A stretch of 55,924 nucleotides of DNA, from the NCBI GenBank assembly GCA_002419215.1, contig DIFQ01000039.1, positions 11,801-67,724 of the forward strand, read 5' to 3'. The notes under the pieces were generated by a model. The model saw nothing but the letters and a program-made list of their open reading frames with translations. It ran no database searches and was not told the origin of the DNA. Below, in pieces: positions 1 through 7,635 of the stretch. The position numbers and the translations under genes were made by a program. The stretch is from Syntrophaceae bacterium UBA5744 (GTDB lineage Bacteria; Desulfobacterota; Syntrophia; Syntrophales; UBA2192). Numbering within the stretch: position 1 is the stretch's first letter; every line of letters begins with the position of its first letter.

Positions 1-31
1 GGATGGCGCTCTCCCCCTGAGCTACGTGCCT
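1..31 (-). tRNA. tRNA, 5' half only (cut by window edge)
   Basis: Read on the minus strand, position 31 begins a 7-nt acceptor strand AGGCACG, then T8-A9, a D stem GCTC/GAGC around a G-rich loop, then the first strand of the anticodon stem (CCATC) and base 32. The GTAGCTCAG signature is typical of tRNA. The anticodon lies just outside the window, so the amino acid cannot be read. I recall the same 5' half from valine tRNAs, but this is only a guess. The gene lies 3' of pgsA on the same strand. Confidence 0.85.
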
Positions 32-95
32 GTTTCCATGCATCATAAAAAACGGATACTGAGTAACAAAAAAATGCAATGATGTCAAGACAAAA

Positions 96-656
96 TCACG
101 ATTTTTCCGTATTTCCATGCCCCCGATTGATGAGCTTCATCCCCTTCAGGAGATAATCGGCCCCCGAGATCACGGTGAAGAGCGCCGTCAGCCAGCAGAG
201 GGCCATAAAAGCCTCGTGGAGGTGCTGTTCCACACCGTCCATTTTCAGCAGGAAGGCGAAAAAAATGGTAAAAAGCTGAAGCGTCGTGTTCACTTTACTG
301 ACAAAAGAAGGTTTGATCTCGAGGTCTATTGACATGAGCGTCATCACCAGGATTCCGCCCAGGATGATGCAGTCGCGGCTGATGACGACTACGGCCAGCC
401 ATCCCGGGATCACGCCGATGATGGCCAGCGTCGTGAACATGCTGATCACGAGTGCCTTGTCGGCAAGGGGGTCGAGATAGGCCCCCACGACGGTCGTCTG
501 GTTGAAACTGCGGGCGATAAGCCCGTCGAGACCGTCGGTCACCCCGGCAATGATGAAACAAATCAAGGCCTTGCCGTATTCACCCTGGATCAGGAGAATC
601 ACGATGACCGGGACGAGGACGATTCTGATAACCGTGAGGGTATTGGGGATATTCAC
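96..656 (-). CDS. pgsA: CDP-diacylglycerol--glycerol-3-phosphate 3-phosphatidyltransferase
   Basis: This integral membrane enzyme makes phosphatidylglycerol-phosphate from CDP-diacylglycerol and glycerol-3-phosphate, the committed step of anionic phospholipid synthesis. The 186-aa length is normal for the family. The CDP-alcohol phosphotransferase signature D-G-x2-A-R-x8-G-x3-D-x3-D is present near residues 44-66 (second DG of DGLDG, then IAR, G, and DPLADK). Several hydrophobic segments follow the usual multi-span pattern. The start is a GTG (MNIPNTLT), which is the usual N-terminus of PgsA, with an AAGGTG ribosome site just upstream. It is the last protein gene of the minus-strand run and is followed by the edge tRNA. 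Confidence 0.95.
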   Translation of the reverse strand: MNIPNTLTVIRIVLVPVIVILLIQGEYGKALICFIIAGVTDGLDGLIARSFNQTTVVGAYLDPLADKALVISMFTTLAIIGVIPGWLAVVVISRDCIILGGILVMTLMSIDLEIKPSFVSKVNTTLQLFTIFFAFLLKMDGVEQHLHEAFMALCWLTALFTVISGADYLLKGMKLINRGHGNTEKS

Positions 657-740
657 GCTGGCACCTTACATGACGGCATACCCGATTTCCTGTCGTCGTC
701 TTCGACGCGGGTGGACGCTGCTGCGTTCTATGGCAGCGTG

Positions 741-899
741 CCGGGTCTCGGGTATCGGGTCTCGGGTCTCGGGTCTCGGGATGGAATAAGATTTCGTCTA
801 TAAAACAATCCCCAGCACCTTCACCCCCTATACCCTATACCCTATACCCTATACCCGAAACCCTAGACCGAGCACCTGTACCCTGTACCCTGTACCCTG
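741..899. repeat. Family A intergenic repeat: G-rich arm, AT-rich core, C-rich arm
   Basis: The left arm (741-780) is built of words such as GGGTCTC and GGGTATC. The right arm (about 825-899) is built of CCCTATA, CCCGAAA and CCCTGTA. The arms are therefore imperfect inverted complements. They flank an AT-rich core holding TTTCGTCTATAAAA. The right arm ends three bases before the stop codon of the lipoprotein gene at 903. The same arrangement recurs at 3610, 29879 and 34166. Confidence 0.85.
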
Positions 900-902
900 T
901 CA

Positions 903-1547
903 TTACTGCATGCCCGGTCCATCGGGAAGGTTTTCCATGGCCTTCTTCACGGCCTCGTGCACCACGTCCTCGAAAATTTTGGTCGTCCCGAGTTCAAGGC
1001 TGTTCTTTGTGACCCCATAGTCGCGATCCGTCGCCCGCGACTCGTATTTCCAGATCGTCATGCCCGTTTTCACTTCCCGCAATTCGAAAACGGCCGCGAC
1101 GTTGACGGGCGCATAGACAACCTTATAGGCTGTGTTTGCCTCGAGAAGGGTCGTGTACATGACAGCGTCCACGCCGAGCATGCTGCCGATGACCTGTGGT
1201 GGAACCGTGCTGCCCGATGCGCCTTTGTCCCTGTTCCGGAAATCGGCCAATGCAGCGTCGACCATTTCGAATGGAAACCTGGGGTATCCCTTGAAGTAGA
1301 GCTCATCGAACATCTTTTCACGGAGCATCCGGGCCGCGTCACGGCTCCCTGCCTTGATGTCCACAGGCAGGACAGCGATGGTCTTGACTCCCAGATTCCG
1401 TTCCGGCGCCTGCGACTCGTCTTCCGGTTTCGAGACAAAAGGAAGATCCTTCACGCCGGGAACTTTTGCCATATAGGAGCAGCCCTGCAAGACCATCAGT
1501 CCGAGGATCAGGACAGCGACGATCCCTGAAAGCCTGAATTTATTCAC
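903..1547 (-). CDS. DUF799 / GNA1162-like outer-membrane lipoprotein
   Basis: The 214-aa product starts with a lipoprotein signal (hydrophobic stretch, then lipobox LQGC near residues 20-23), so it is probably lipid-anchored in the periplasm or outer membrane. The body (LGVKTIAVLPVDIKAG, then a helical and strand region ending TGMTIWKYESRATDRDYG) matches my recollection of the DUF799/GNA1162 family, whose function is not settled. The start is a GTG preceded by a GGGGG ribosome site. It follows an exported FlgT-N-like protein and a small unknown protein on the same strand, so the three may work together in the envelope. Function is inferred only at family level. Confidence 0.75.
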   Translation of the reverse strand: MNKFRLSGIVAVLILGLMVLQGCSYMAKVPGVKDLPFVSKPEDESQAPERNLGVKTIAVLPVDIKAGSRDAARMLREKMFDELYFKGYPRFPFEMVDAALADFRNRDKGASGSTVPPQVIGSMLGVDAVMYTTLLEANTAYKVVYAPVNVAAVFELREVKTGMTIWKYESRATDRDYGVTKNSLELGTTKIFEDVVHEAVKKAMENLPDGPGMQ

Positions 1548-1564
1548 GAGAAACCCCCAGGTTG

Positions 1565-2263
1565 TTAGAATGTTGCGATGATCAGCTCCACACCGGTCTG
1601 AACGATGTGCAGCGTCATTCCCTTGAACCTTCGCTTCGAGAGTTCCCGGGCGATAGCCTGCGAGTCATTCGAAGTCTCGAGGCGCCATTCCGACATGTTC
1701 TTTGTCATGAATGCGGGCCAGATGCCCAGCACTTCTGGAATATCGGATACCATGTCTCGGAATGCCATAAAATCGTGATGGCTCGCGAAGGCGCCCAGAA
1801 CGATCAGGCTGATTGGGAATGCGTGGCCCGTTCTTGCTTCGCCCCGTCCCTCGAGCAAACCCAGGTTTCGCAGATCCCCCTTCAAATTTCCCGAATCGAC
1901 AGTGGCCGCTATCCTCACCGCATAGGCGCCATCCTGCTCCGCCTCACGGAGAATCCGGTAGCCCAGGATGTAGCGCTCCGTCACGGAGTAGACCTTGTCG
2001 GAGATGACGGATTTTCGAGCAGCAAGGACCTGCGGGGAGACAGCGGAAGAAAGGACCTTCTCCAGAGCGCCGCGAAGGGCCAGCGAGATAGCCTGTTCAC
2101 GGGCCTGGGCAAGGTTGCTGTTCTGGATGGCCGCCGAGCCTTCGGATTCGACGCTTTCCGTCTCCACACCCGCCGCCATGGCAGGGTAGAGAAGGATCAC
2201 GGACAGGGCCAGACAGAGAACGATCCTCTGCGCATCGATGCGGACAGGGTTAAGGCGTTTCAT
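1565..2263 (-). CDS. Exported protein with FlgT N-terminal-like domain
   Basis: The roughly 232-aa product has an N-terminal signal peptide (residues about 12-30, VLCLALSVILLYPAMAAG). This is followed by an alanine-rich helix with repeated A-x3-A spacing (AQAREQAISLALRGALEKVL) and a strand region (SVTERYILGYRILREAEQDG, AVRIAATVDSG). This resembles the N-terminal domain of flagellar assembly factor FlgT and related periplasmic proteins. No flagellar genes are visible, so a flagellar role is not supported here. I chose the ATG at 2263; a TTG one codon earlier is also open. It overlaps the upstream small gene and precedes the GNA1162-like lipoprotein, suggesting a three-gene envelope unit. Confidence 0.6.
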   Translation of the reverse strand: MKRLNPVRIDAQRIVLCLALSVILLYPAMAAGVETESVESEGSAAIQNSNLAQAREQAISLALRGALEKVLSSAVSPQVLAARKSVISDKVYSVTERYILGYRILREAEQDGAYAVRIAATVDSGNLKGDLRNLGLLEGRGEARTGHAFPISLIVLGAFASHHDFMAFRDMVSDIPEVLGIWPAFMTKNMSEWRLETSNDSQAIARELSKRRFKGMTLHIVQTGVELIIATF

Positions 2264-2501
2264 CAACGGACTTCTTCAACTTCTCGATCTCTTCCCGGAT
2301 GACGCGTTCTGCAATGCCGGGGAATTGTTCCCGCGCGACCCGTTCTGCGACCTCGGCGACCTTCTTCATGATTTCGTCCTGCAGTCGGCCACCGACGATT
2401 GCATCGATCCTGGGCTCCTCAATGACATCGACGAGATCGTATACGACATCCTTTTCCGCCAGTACCCTCGGTTCCCCCGGCTTTCTGATCTTCTCGTCCA
2501 A
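2250..2501 (-). CDS. Small charged protein of unknown function
   Basis: The 83-86 aa product is acidic and helical, with no signal peptide or membrane segment. Its C-terminal half (VAEVAERVAREQFPGIAERV and IREEIEKLKK) is amphipathic and may form a coiled coil or a protein-docking helix. I do not recognise the family with certainty. The start is uncertain: TTG at 2501 has a well-spaced AAGGGGGTG ribosome site, while GTG at 2510 abuts that site. The 3' end overlaps the start of the exported FlgT-like gene by 14 bp, so the two are probably co-translated. It lies downstream of rsmI across a 196-bp low-complexity spacer. Confidence 0.55.
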   Translation of the reverse strand: MDEKIRKPGEPRVLAEKDVVYDLVDVIEEPRIDAIVGGRLQDEIMKKVAEVAERVAREQFPGIAERVIREEIEKLKKSVDETP

Positions 2502-2664
2502 TCCCGGCACCCCCTTTTAACGTTGTCCATCCTGGCCGATGGAGTACCATACCTTCCCGGAGTCTTCAACCCTTTTCGCCAAACTGAACTCGCGAGGATA
2601 TCAAGACGTTAAGTGGCCGAGAACGTTGAATGCCGAACCGACCGACGGTACGCTGCCAGCCTCC

Positions 2665-2725
2665 CCAACCTTCTCACCTTCTTACCCTCTCACGTTCTCA
2701 TATTCCCGCCTTCTCATCCTCTTCC
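2665..2725. repeat. Low-complexity CTTCTCACC/CTTACCCTCTC spacer entering the rsmI 3' end
   Basis: The spacer is a run of words such as CTTCTCACC, CTTACCCTC and CTTCTCATCC. It covers the rsmI stop codon at 2698, so the last residues of RsmI (EEDEKAGI) are encoded by repeat-like sequence. The same vocabulary occurs at 5381 and 49853. Confidence 0.6.
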
Positions 2726-3576
2726 CGAGAGGCCCTGAGCTTCACGACGAGATCGTACACCCGTTTCCTCGGCAGGTCGAGTTGCTCCGCAATCCGAGCG
2801 GCAAGATCCCGGGTAGAGAACTCTCCCTGCTGCTCCATCTGCCTGCAGAGGGCTTCGATTTCCCCGTCTTTCGCTGCAGGCTTCCGTGGAGCCCCTTCCA
2901 CGAGAAGGGTGATCTCCCCTTTCACGACGCCGCCTTCTAGCTTTGCGATGAGGTCATCCACCGGTCCCCGGAGGACCTCCTCGAAGACCTTTGTCAACTC
3001 CCTTGTGACGGCCACGTGACGTTCACCGAGGATCTCCCGTACGTCTCTCAGGGCATCCAAGATCCGCCGGGGCGACTCGTAAAAGACGAGGGTCATGGGA
3101 AGATCCTCGAGCGTTCGGAGAAACGTCTGTCGCCGTCCCGCCTTTTCCGGGAGAAAGCCGAAGAAGGCGAAGCTCTCCGACGGCAAAGCCGAGACGGAGA
3201 GCGCCGTGATGACGGCAGACGGGCCCGGAACCGGTACCACGGACACCCCGGCCTCGATGGCCCGCCGTACAAGATGGTATCCCGGATCGGAGATCAGGGG
3301 AGTCCCCGCATCGGAGACGTAGGCCAGCGAGCGGCCGTCCAGGAGTTTCTCCACCAGGACTTCCCCCTTTTTCCGCTCGATCTCGTCGTAGAGGCTCGTG
3401 AGCGGTGTCCTGATCCCGTAATGGCCAAGAAGGGTCCCCGTGCGCCGCGTGTCCTCGCAGGCGATGAGGTCGACCTCTTTCAGGACCCGGAGGGCTCGAA
3501 GCGTGATATCCTCCAGGTTTCCGATGGGGGTGGAGACGAGATACAGCGTTCCTTTCTTCGTTTGTTCGTCGCTCAT
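2698..3576 (-). CDS. rsmI: 16S rRNA (cytidine1402-2'-O)-methyltransferase RsmI
   Basis: RsmI methylates the 2'-O of C1402 in 16S rRNA using S-adenosylmethionine. The N-terminus GTLYLVSTPIGNLEDITLRA is the diagnostic opening of this tetrapyrrole-methylase-fold family. It continues with DLIACEDTRRT, SDAGTPLISDPG and PGPSAVITALSVSALPSE, all classic RsmI blocks. The ATG at 3576 (MSDEQTKKG) gives 292 aa, the normal length. A longer reading from 3681 would start inside repeat family A and is rejected. It lies downstream of yraN and rnhB, a common order in proteobacteria. Its last residues are encoded by low-complexity repeat sequence. Confidence 0.95.
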   Translation of the reverse strand: MSDEQTKKGTLYLVSTPIGNLEDITLRALRVLKEVDLIACEDTRRTGTLLGHYGIRTPLTSLYDEIERKKGEVLVEKLLDGRSLAYVSDAGTPLISDPGYHLVRRAIEAGVSVVPVPGPSAVITALSVSALPSESFAFFGFLPEKAGRRQTFLRTLEDLPMTLVFYESPRRILDALRDVREILGERHVAVTRELTKVFEEVLRGPVDDLIAKLEGGVVKGEITLLVEGAPRKPAAKDGEIEALCRQMEQQGEFSTRDLAARIAEQLDLPRKRVYDLVVKLRASREEDEKAGI

Positions 3577-3609
3577 ATTACATTCTTCAGGCAAACCATG
3601 CCGGAGATC

Positions 3610-3717
3610 CGGGTCTAGGGTATCGGGTATAGGGGATAGGGGAGGTACGAAGATTATTTTATAGATGGAATCTTCTTCCATCCCGAGACCCGAAACCCGA
3701 AACCCGATACCCCGTTT
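3610..3717. repeat. Family A intergenic repeat, copy 2
   Basis: A G-rich arm (GGGTCTAGGGTATCGGG) at about 3610-3640 and a C-rich arm (CCCGAGACCCGAAACCCG) at about 3681-3716 flank an AT-rich core. Read on the minus strand, the core contains CATCTATAAAATAATC, matching the cores at 785 and 34208. The C-rich arm ends a few bases before the yraN stop codon at 3720. Confidence 0.85.
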
Positions 3718-3719
3718 TT

Positions 3720-4091
3720 TCAGATTTCCACAGCATCGAAGGCATTCCTGAAGAGGGTTACCGTTTCTCTCCCCTCATGGAGGCTGACGGCGGCGACGTC
3801 GAACCGTGCCGGCGCCCCGAGCCACCCCTGTCCCTTGAGGTAATAAAGGGCGATGGCCGTCATCCTTTTTTGCTTCTGCGGCCCGATGGCCGCCTGGGGT
3901 GTCCCGAAACGTTCCGACGTGCGCGTCTTTACCTCGACAAAAACGACGGTATTCCCGTCGCGGGCAATGATGTCCACCTCGCCCAGGGGACAGCGATAGT
4001 TCCTCTCGAGGATGCGGTACCCCTGCACCCGGAGGAACCCCGCGGCGCTTTCCTCTCCCCGGGCTCCTTTAGTTTGCTTCTCCCTGGTCAA
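3720..4091 (-). CDS. yraN: UPF0102 / YraN-family endonuclease-like protein
   Basis: This 123-aa protein matches the UPF0102 (YraN) family, which has a restriction-endonuclease-like fold and is usually found beside rnhB. Visible family blocks are KGARGEESAAGFLRVQGYRI, LERNYRCPLGEVDIIARDG and VVFVEVKTR, carrying the acidic GEVD, VFVEVK core. The cellular role is not established. The start is TTG at 4091, supported by the strong AAGGGGGTG ribosome site about nine bases upstream. It overlaps the 3' end of rnhB by 23 bp, so translational coupling is likely. Confidence 0.9.
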   Translation of the reverse strand: MTREKQTKGARGEESAAGFLRVQGYRILERNYRCPLGEVDIIARDGNTVVFVEVKTRTSERFGTPQAAIGPQKQKRMTAIALYYLKGQGWLGAPARFDVAAVSLHEGRETVTLFRNAFDAVEI

Positions 4092-4689
4092 GGGTTTCTT
4101 TCACCCCCTTGAAACTCCGGCGGTGGATCTTGCAGGGGCCGTGGCATCGGATCGCCTCGAGATGCTCCCTGGTGCCGTAGCCCTTGTTGCTGATGAAATG
4201 GTACTGGGGAAACTGGTGATGGTAAATCTCCATGATCCGGTCCCGGGACACCTTGGCGATGATCGAGGCACAGGCCACGGAAATGCTCAGGGTATCGCCC
4301 CGGATGATCGTTTCCTGCGTGATGGGGAGATTGAGGCGCTGGGCCCGCGCGCCGTCGATGAGGAGATAATCCGCGGCCGGCAGAATCTGCTGGACGGCCT
4401 CCTTCATGGCAAGCCGGGTGGCTTGAAAAATGTTGATCCGGTCGATGACGGAAGGCTCGACGACACCCAGGGCCCAGCTCGAAGCCCCATTCAGGATGAT
4501 GTCGTAAAACCTCTGACGCTTCTTTTCCGTGAGCTGTTTCGAATCCTTGACGCCATCAAGACGAAAACCGGGAGGGAGAACAACGGCGGCGGCCACGACG
4601 GGCCCTGCCAGAGGTCCCCTTCCCGCTTCATCGACGCCGGCAACGACGCGATACCCCCGTTTGTAAGCGCTCTGTTCGAAGCTGTCCAT
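4069..4689 (-). CDS. rnhB: Ribonuclease HII
   Basis: RNase HII removes RNA from RNA-DNA hybrids and single ribonucleotides misincorporated in DNA. The protein shows the family start VAGVDEAGRGPLAGPVVAAA with catalytic Asp20 and Glu21. Further blocks are KDSKQLTEKKR, ALGVVEPSVIDRINI and the C-terminal YGTREHLEAIRCHGPC with RRSFKGV. I chose ATG at 4689 (206 aa, GAGG site upstream) over a TTG at 4704. It is followed by overlapping yraN. Upstream, between rplS and rnhB, lies a copy of repeat family B. Confidence 0.95.
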   Translation of the reverse strand: MDSFEQSAYKRGYRVVAGVDEAGRGPLAGPVVAAAVVLPPGFRLDGVKDSKQLTEKKRQRFYDIILNGASSWALGVVEPSVIDRINIFQATRLAMKEAVQQILPAADYLLIDGARAQRLNLPITQETIIRGDTLSISVACASIIAKVSRDRIMEIYHHQFPQYHFISNKGYGTREHLEAIRCHGPCKIHRRSFKGVKETLDQGEAN

Positions 4690-4761
4690 CCGCCGTGGCC
4701 TCAAGCCCGCAAAAGCACCTCGTCAGGCCTTGCCGCATGTTCCGGCTTCAAGGACCTGTTT

Positions 4762-4927
4762 GCGAAGTGAGGAAGTGATGAAGAGCAGAAGAGCGGCAAA
4801 GATAAAGAATCGTCTTTTCCCCTCTTCCTCACTTCCTCGCTTCCGATCTTCCGATTTTCGCGAAATCGATGTCGGCAGATGAACGCACGGCATTCTGCGG
4901 GATGCACCCCCGGGTAAGCGCCGTCGG
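4762..4927. repeat. Family B dispersed element, copy 1 (inverted arms)
   Basis: The left arm (about 4764-4796) reads GAAGTGAGGAAGTGATGAAG and on. The right arm (about 4819-4856) holds the complementary CTTCCTCACTTCC and CGATCTTCCG words. They flank a ~22-bp spacer. A conserved tail with ATGTCGGCAGATGAACGC follows. The element ends just before the rplS stop codon at 4928. Copies 2 and 3 lie at 12031 and 51493 in the same relation to a stop codon. Confidence 0.8.
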
Positions 4928-5275
4928 TTAGTGCCTGTCGAGTTCCTTGATCTTCGTCTCTTTGCCCTTGCGCCCTCTCAGGTAAAAAAGCTTCGCCCGG
5001 CGAACCTTTCCACGGGTCACGATCTGTACCCGGTCGATTACCGGGGAATGCAGGGGGAAGGTCCTCTCGACACCCACGCCGTAGGAAATCTTTCGGACGG
5101 TGAAGTGGGCCCGGCTGTTGCCCCGGGTCTTCTTGATCACGACGCCCTCGAATACCTGGATTCTTTCCTTCGAGCCTTCGACGATCTTCACGAAGACCTT
5201 GACGGTGTCGCCGGACTTGAAGTCGGGGATGTCTCCCCTCATCTGCTCTTTTTCGATGAAATCAATCTTATTCAT
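4928..5275 (-). CDS. rplS: 50S ribosomal protein L19
   Basis: L19 sits at the 30S-50S interface of the ribosome. The 115-aa length is standard and the blocks are clear: FKSGDTVKVFVKIVEGSKER, IQVFEGVVIKK, FTVRKISYGVGVERTFP and VRRAKLFYLRGRKGKETKIK. ATG at 5275 is preceded by an AGGAGG ribosome site about ten bases away. It closes the rpsP-khpA-rimM-trmD-rplS order that is widely conserved in bacteria, here with a SPOUT methyltransferase inserted after trmD. Confidence 0.98.
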   Translation of the reverse strand: MNKIDFIEKEQMRGDIPDFKSGDTVKVFVKIVEGSKERIQVFEGVVIKKTRGNSRAHFTVRKISYGVGVERTFPLHSPVIDRVQIVTRGKVRRAKLFYLRGRKGKETKIKELDRH

Positions 5276-5324
5276 GACAGCTAAACCTCCTGATTATCTC
5301 CTATGACATCCTCAACCTTACAGG

Positions 5325-5365
5325 CCCCCTCTCCCTTGAGGGGAGAGGGGTCGGGGTGAGGGTGA
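5325..5365. repeat. Palindromic CCCCTCTCCC repeat
   Basis: A perfect 10-bp stem CCCCTCTCCC / GGGAGAGGGG closes a 5-base loop at about 5326-5350 and is followed by TCGGGGTGAGGGTG. From memory, the same sequence is scattered in many proteobacterial genomes. There is no T-run on either strand, so it is not a standard terminator. Confidence 0.7.
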
Positions 5366-5380
5366 ATAATCCCGTTCCTT

Positions 5381-5435
5381 CTCTGTTTCTTATCTTCTCA
5401 ACCTTCTTAACTTCCGATCTTCCTGACTTCCTTCT
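5381..5435. repeat. Half of a family-B-like repeat, read into the SPOUT gene 3' end
   Basis: The words CTTCTCAACC, TTCTTAACTTCC, GATCTTCC and TGACTTCC match the right arm of family B. The segment contains the stop codon of the SPOUT methyltransferase at 5390, so about the last 14 residues of that protein (from EGSQEDRK onward) are encoded by repeat sequence. Confidence 0.7.
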
Positions 5436-5995
5436 TTTCGCCCCATCAGCCTGTCCAGCGTGATCGCAACGGCCGACCTCACCGAGAGATGATTGTATGG
5501 ACCGGGACCGCTGATGGGCTCCAGCCGATACCGGCTGCTCTCGATCACCTCGTCAGCCAGCCCCCACCCCGTGCCGAACAGGATCAGGGTTGTGCCGCTG
5601 CCGTTATCGAGGATCTCGCGCAACTGCCCGTGGCTCACGCAGGCCCCGCCGAACCGTGCCCCCGTCACCACGGTGTTCACGGGAACCGGGTCCTCGCGGG
5701 CGATCGCCTCGACGACGTCCGCGAGCGTGTCGACAACCTCGACGGCCTCGAGAGCCTCGCGCCTCGAAGGATTCAGGGCCCCTCCCGCACCCTGGGTCCA
5801 GTGCCCGATGATCGCTCTCACCAGTTCGGCCTGGTCCGCGATCGGGGTCACGATGAAAAAACGCTTCACCCCGTAGGTTCGAGCCGAGCGGGCGATGTCG
5901 TGGATGTCGGCGTTGGTCACGGCGCTCGTGATGATCCGCCCTTCCCGGTCGAGCACCGGATGGTGTAAAAGAGCAATGTAGAGTCGTCCCCTCAT
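5390..5995 (-). CDS. SPOUT-fold RNA methyltransferase (Methyltrn_RNA_4-like)
   Basis: This predicted SAM-dependent RNA methyltransferase belongs to the family commonly encoded right after trmD in Deltaproteobacteria. The opening RGRLYIALLHHPVLDREG is followed by TSAVTNADIHDIARSARTYG. A SPOUT-type cofactor loop comes late (LILFGTGWGLADEV and SGPGPYNHLSVRSAVAI). The target base is not known to me. ATG at 5995 is preferred over a TTG at 6028 because homologues open with MRGRLYIAL. The roughly 200-aa protein ends in a basic tail encoded by repeat sequence, so its native C-terminus may have been replaced. Confidence 0.8.
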   Translation of the reverse strand: MRGRLYIALLHHPVLDREGRIITSAVTNADIHDIARSARTYGVKRFFIVTPIADQAELVRAIIGHWTQGAGGALNPSRREALEAVEVVDTLADVVEAIAREDPVPVNTVVTGARFGGACVSHGQLREILDNGSGTTLILFGTGWGLADEVIESSRYRLEPISGPGPYNHLSVRSAVAITLDRLMGRKEGSQEDRKLRRLRR

Positions 5996-6067
5996 CGATG
6001 ACGCTTCAAAAAAAATCTCTGACGGCAAACGAACCGTTCGCGCAGAGTGCAGGACGCCGGAGATGCG

Positions 6068-6802
6068 TCAGGATTTCTTTTTCAACTCCTCGAGGAACTT
6101 GCGATCCTTTTCCGTGAGGACCGCCGCCGGCAGCAGGTCGGGCCTGCGCTCGAGCGTGCGCTTCAGCGATTCGCGGCGCCTCCAGTCTTCGATCTCCCGG
6201 TGGTGCCCCGAAAGGAGAACATCGGGCACCTTCCATCCCCGGAATTCCTCCGGCCTCGTGTACTGGGGGCTCTCCAGAAGCCCCGCGGCGAAGGACTCGT
6301 GCCGGGCCGATTCATCGTTGCCCAGCACGCCGGGGACGAGCCTCGCCACGGCGTCAACGACAACCATGGCGGCCGCCTCTCCCCCCGTCAGGACGTAGTC
6401 GCCGATGGAAATCTCGCGGTCCACCAGGTTCTCCCTCACCCGTTCGTCGACACCTTCATAGTGTCCGCAGATGAGGACGATCCTGCTCGACCGGGACAGC
6501 TCCCCGGCAATCGCCTGGCTGAAGGTCTCGCCCTGAGGCGTCAAAAGGATCCGAGTGCATTCCCCGGCCATGGCTCCGATGGCTTCGAGAACCCGGGCGA
6601 TGGGCTCGACCTTCATCACCATGCCCGCCCCGCCGCCGTAGGGGTAATCGTCGGTCATCCGGTGCTTGTCCGTGGCCCCTTCACGGATGTTGTGAGCCTC
6701 GATCCGGATCAGACCCTTGTCACGGGCCTTTTTAAGAAGACTGCACCCGAAAAAGGACTCGAACATCTCCGGGAAGATGGACAGGATGTCAAAGCGCATC
6801 AT
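6068..6802 (-). CDS. trmD: tRNA (guanine37-N1)-methyltransferase
   Basis: TrmD makes m1G37 next to the anticodon, preventing +1 frameshifting. It is a SPOUT dimer using SAM. The 244-aa length is standard. Diagnostic blocks are MRFDILSIFPEMFESFF at the N-terminus, DYPYGGGAGMVMKVEP, LICGHYEGVDERV, EISIGDYVLTGGEAAAM and the GWKVPDVLLSGHH motif. The start overlaps the end of rimM by 14 bp, so the two are translationally coupled, as is usual for this operon. Confidence 0.98.
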   Translation of the reverse strand: MMRFDILSIFPEMFESFFGCSLLKKARDKGLIRIEAHNIREGATDKHRMTDDYPYGGGAGMVMKVEPIARVLEAIGAMAGECTRILLTPQGETFSQAIAGELSRSSRIVLICGHYEGVDERVRENLVDREISIGDYVLTGGEAAAMVVVDAVARLVPGVLGNDESARHESFAAGLLESPQYTRPEEFRGWKVPDVLLSGHHREIEDWRRRESLKRTLERRPDLLPAAVLTEKDRKFLEELKKKS

Positions 6803-7313
6803 CGCCTGGCTCCAGCCCCTTCAATAACCGGACGACCACCTTGCCTTCCCGGATGTCCACCGACCGGATCACCTCGGCAATGGCGGGCAGAAGGATCTCC
6901 CTGCCCCCTTCCCTGCACACGAACACATCGTTGCTGCCCGTCGGAAAGATCGTCGCGATGCGCCCCAGCGTCTTTCCGTCCTCGGTTACGACGGCCATGC
7001 CGACGAGGTCCTCCCAGTAGTACTCGTCCTCCGGGAGGGTCTCCAGGCTGTCGTAGGGAACGGAAACCGTAAGACCCCTCAGGGCATCTGCCGCATTGCG
7101 ATCCTCGATCCCCTCAAGCTTGAGGGAAAAATAACTTTGCCCCTCGGGGCGCACGTTTTCGATGGGGTATCGCCTCGCCGAGTCCGGGTTCCTGCCGATC
7201 CAGGCGTCCTTCAGCGACGGCAGCAGACGGTCCGATTCAAGATAGGAAAGAACTTTCACGCGGCCTGCAAGACCGTGGGATTTGACGATCTGTCCGATTT
7301 CGATCCATCTCAT
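6789..7313 (-). CDS. rimM: 16S rRNA processing protein RimM
   Basis: RimM binds S19 and aids 30S maturation. The 174-aa protein has the N-terminal beta-barrel domain (IEIGQIVKSHGLAGRVKVLS) and the C-terminal PRC-barrel domain with YYWEDLVGMAVVTEDGKTLG, TGSNDVFVCREGGREILLPA and the ending V-V-R-L-L-K-G-L. It sits between khpA and trmD, with nine bases to khpA and an overlap with trmD. Confidence 0.95.
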   Translation of the reverse strand: MRWIEIGQIVKSHGLAGRVKVLSYLESDRLLPSLKDAWIGRNPDSARRYPIENVRPEGQSYFSLKLEGIEDRNAADALRGLTVSVPYDSLETLPEDEYYWEDLVGMAVVTEDGKTLGRIATIFPTGSNDVFVCREGGREILLPAIAEVIRSVDIREGKVVVRLLKGLEPGDDAL

Positions 7314-7322
7314 CGGCGCGTC

Positions 7323-7553
7323 TTACTCGATGATCTCGAGCACGGTCCTCTTGTGAACCTTGGCCGACGCCGCACTCAGGATCGTCCGCATGGCTTTCGC
7401 GGTCTTGCCCTGCTTGCCGATGACCTTGCCCAGATCCTCTTTCGCAACTCTCAACTCAATCACAGAAGTTTGTTCTCCCTGAACCTCCGACACCTCGACC
7501 TTTTCAGGGTTGTCCACCAATGCCTGGGCGATGTACTTGATCAAGTCTTTCAT
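7323..7553 (-). CDS. khpA: KH-domain RNA-binding protein KhpA (YlqC)
   Basis: This 76-aa single-KH-domain protein binds RNA and usually partners with KhpB/Jag. The KH signature is VAKEDLGKVIGKQGKTAKAM, including the GKxGK loop, followed by RTILSAASAKVHKR. ATG at 7553 is chosen because GGAGG lies eight bases upstream; GTG at 7559 would be too close to it. The rpsP-khpA-rimM position is typical. Confidence 0.95.
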   Translation of the reverse strand: MKDLIKYIAQALVDNPEKVEVSEVQGEQTSVIELRVAKEDLGKVIGKQGKTAKAMRTILSAASAKVHKRTVLEIIE

Positions 7554-7635
7554 CGTCACGACCTCCGGGGAAATCCTAGATGTTAAGCTCCTGGTTCACC
7601 CCATCTCGAATTGAGAGTCCAATGGTACCGGCGGT

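Noticed and set aside
741..899. Repeat clusters as a CRISPR array.
   Set aside because: Repeat units are 6-7 bp with no unique spacers of constant length, and no cas genes are near.
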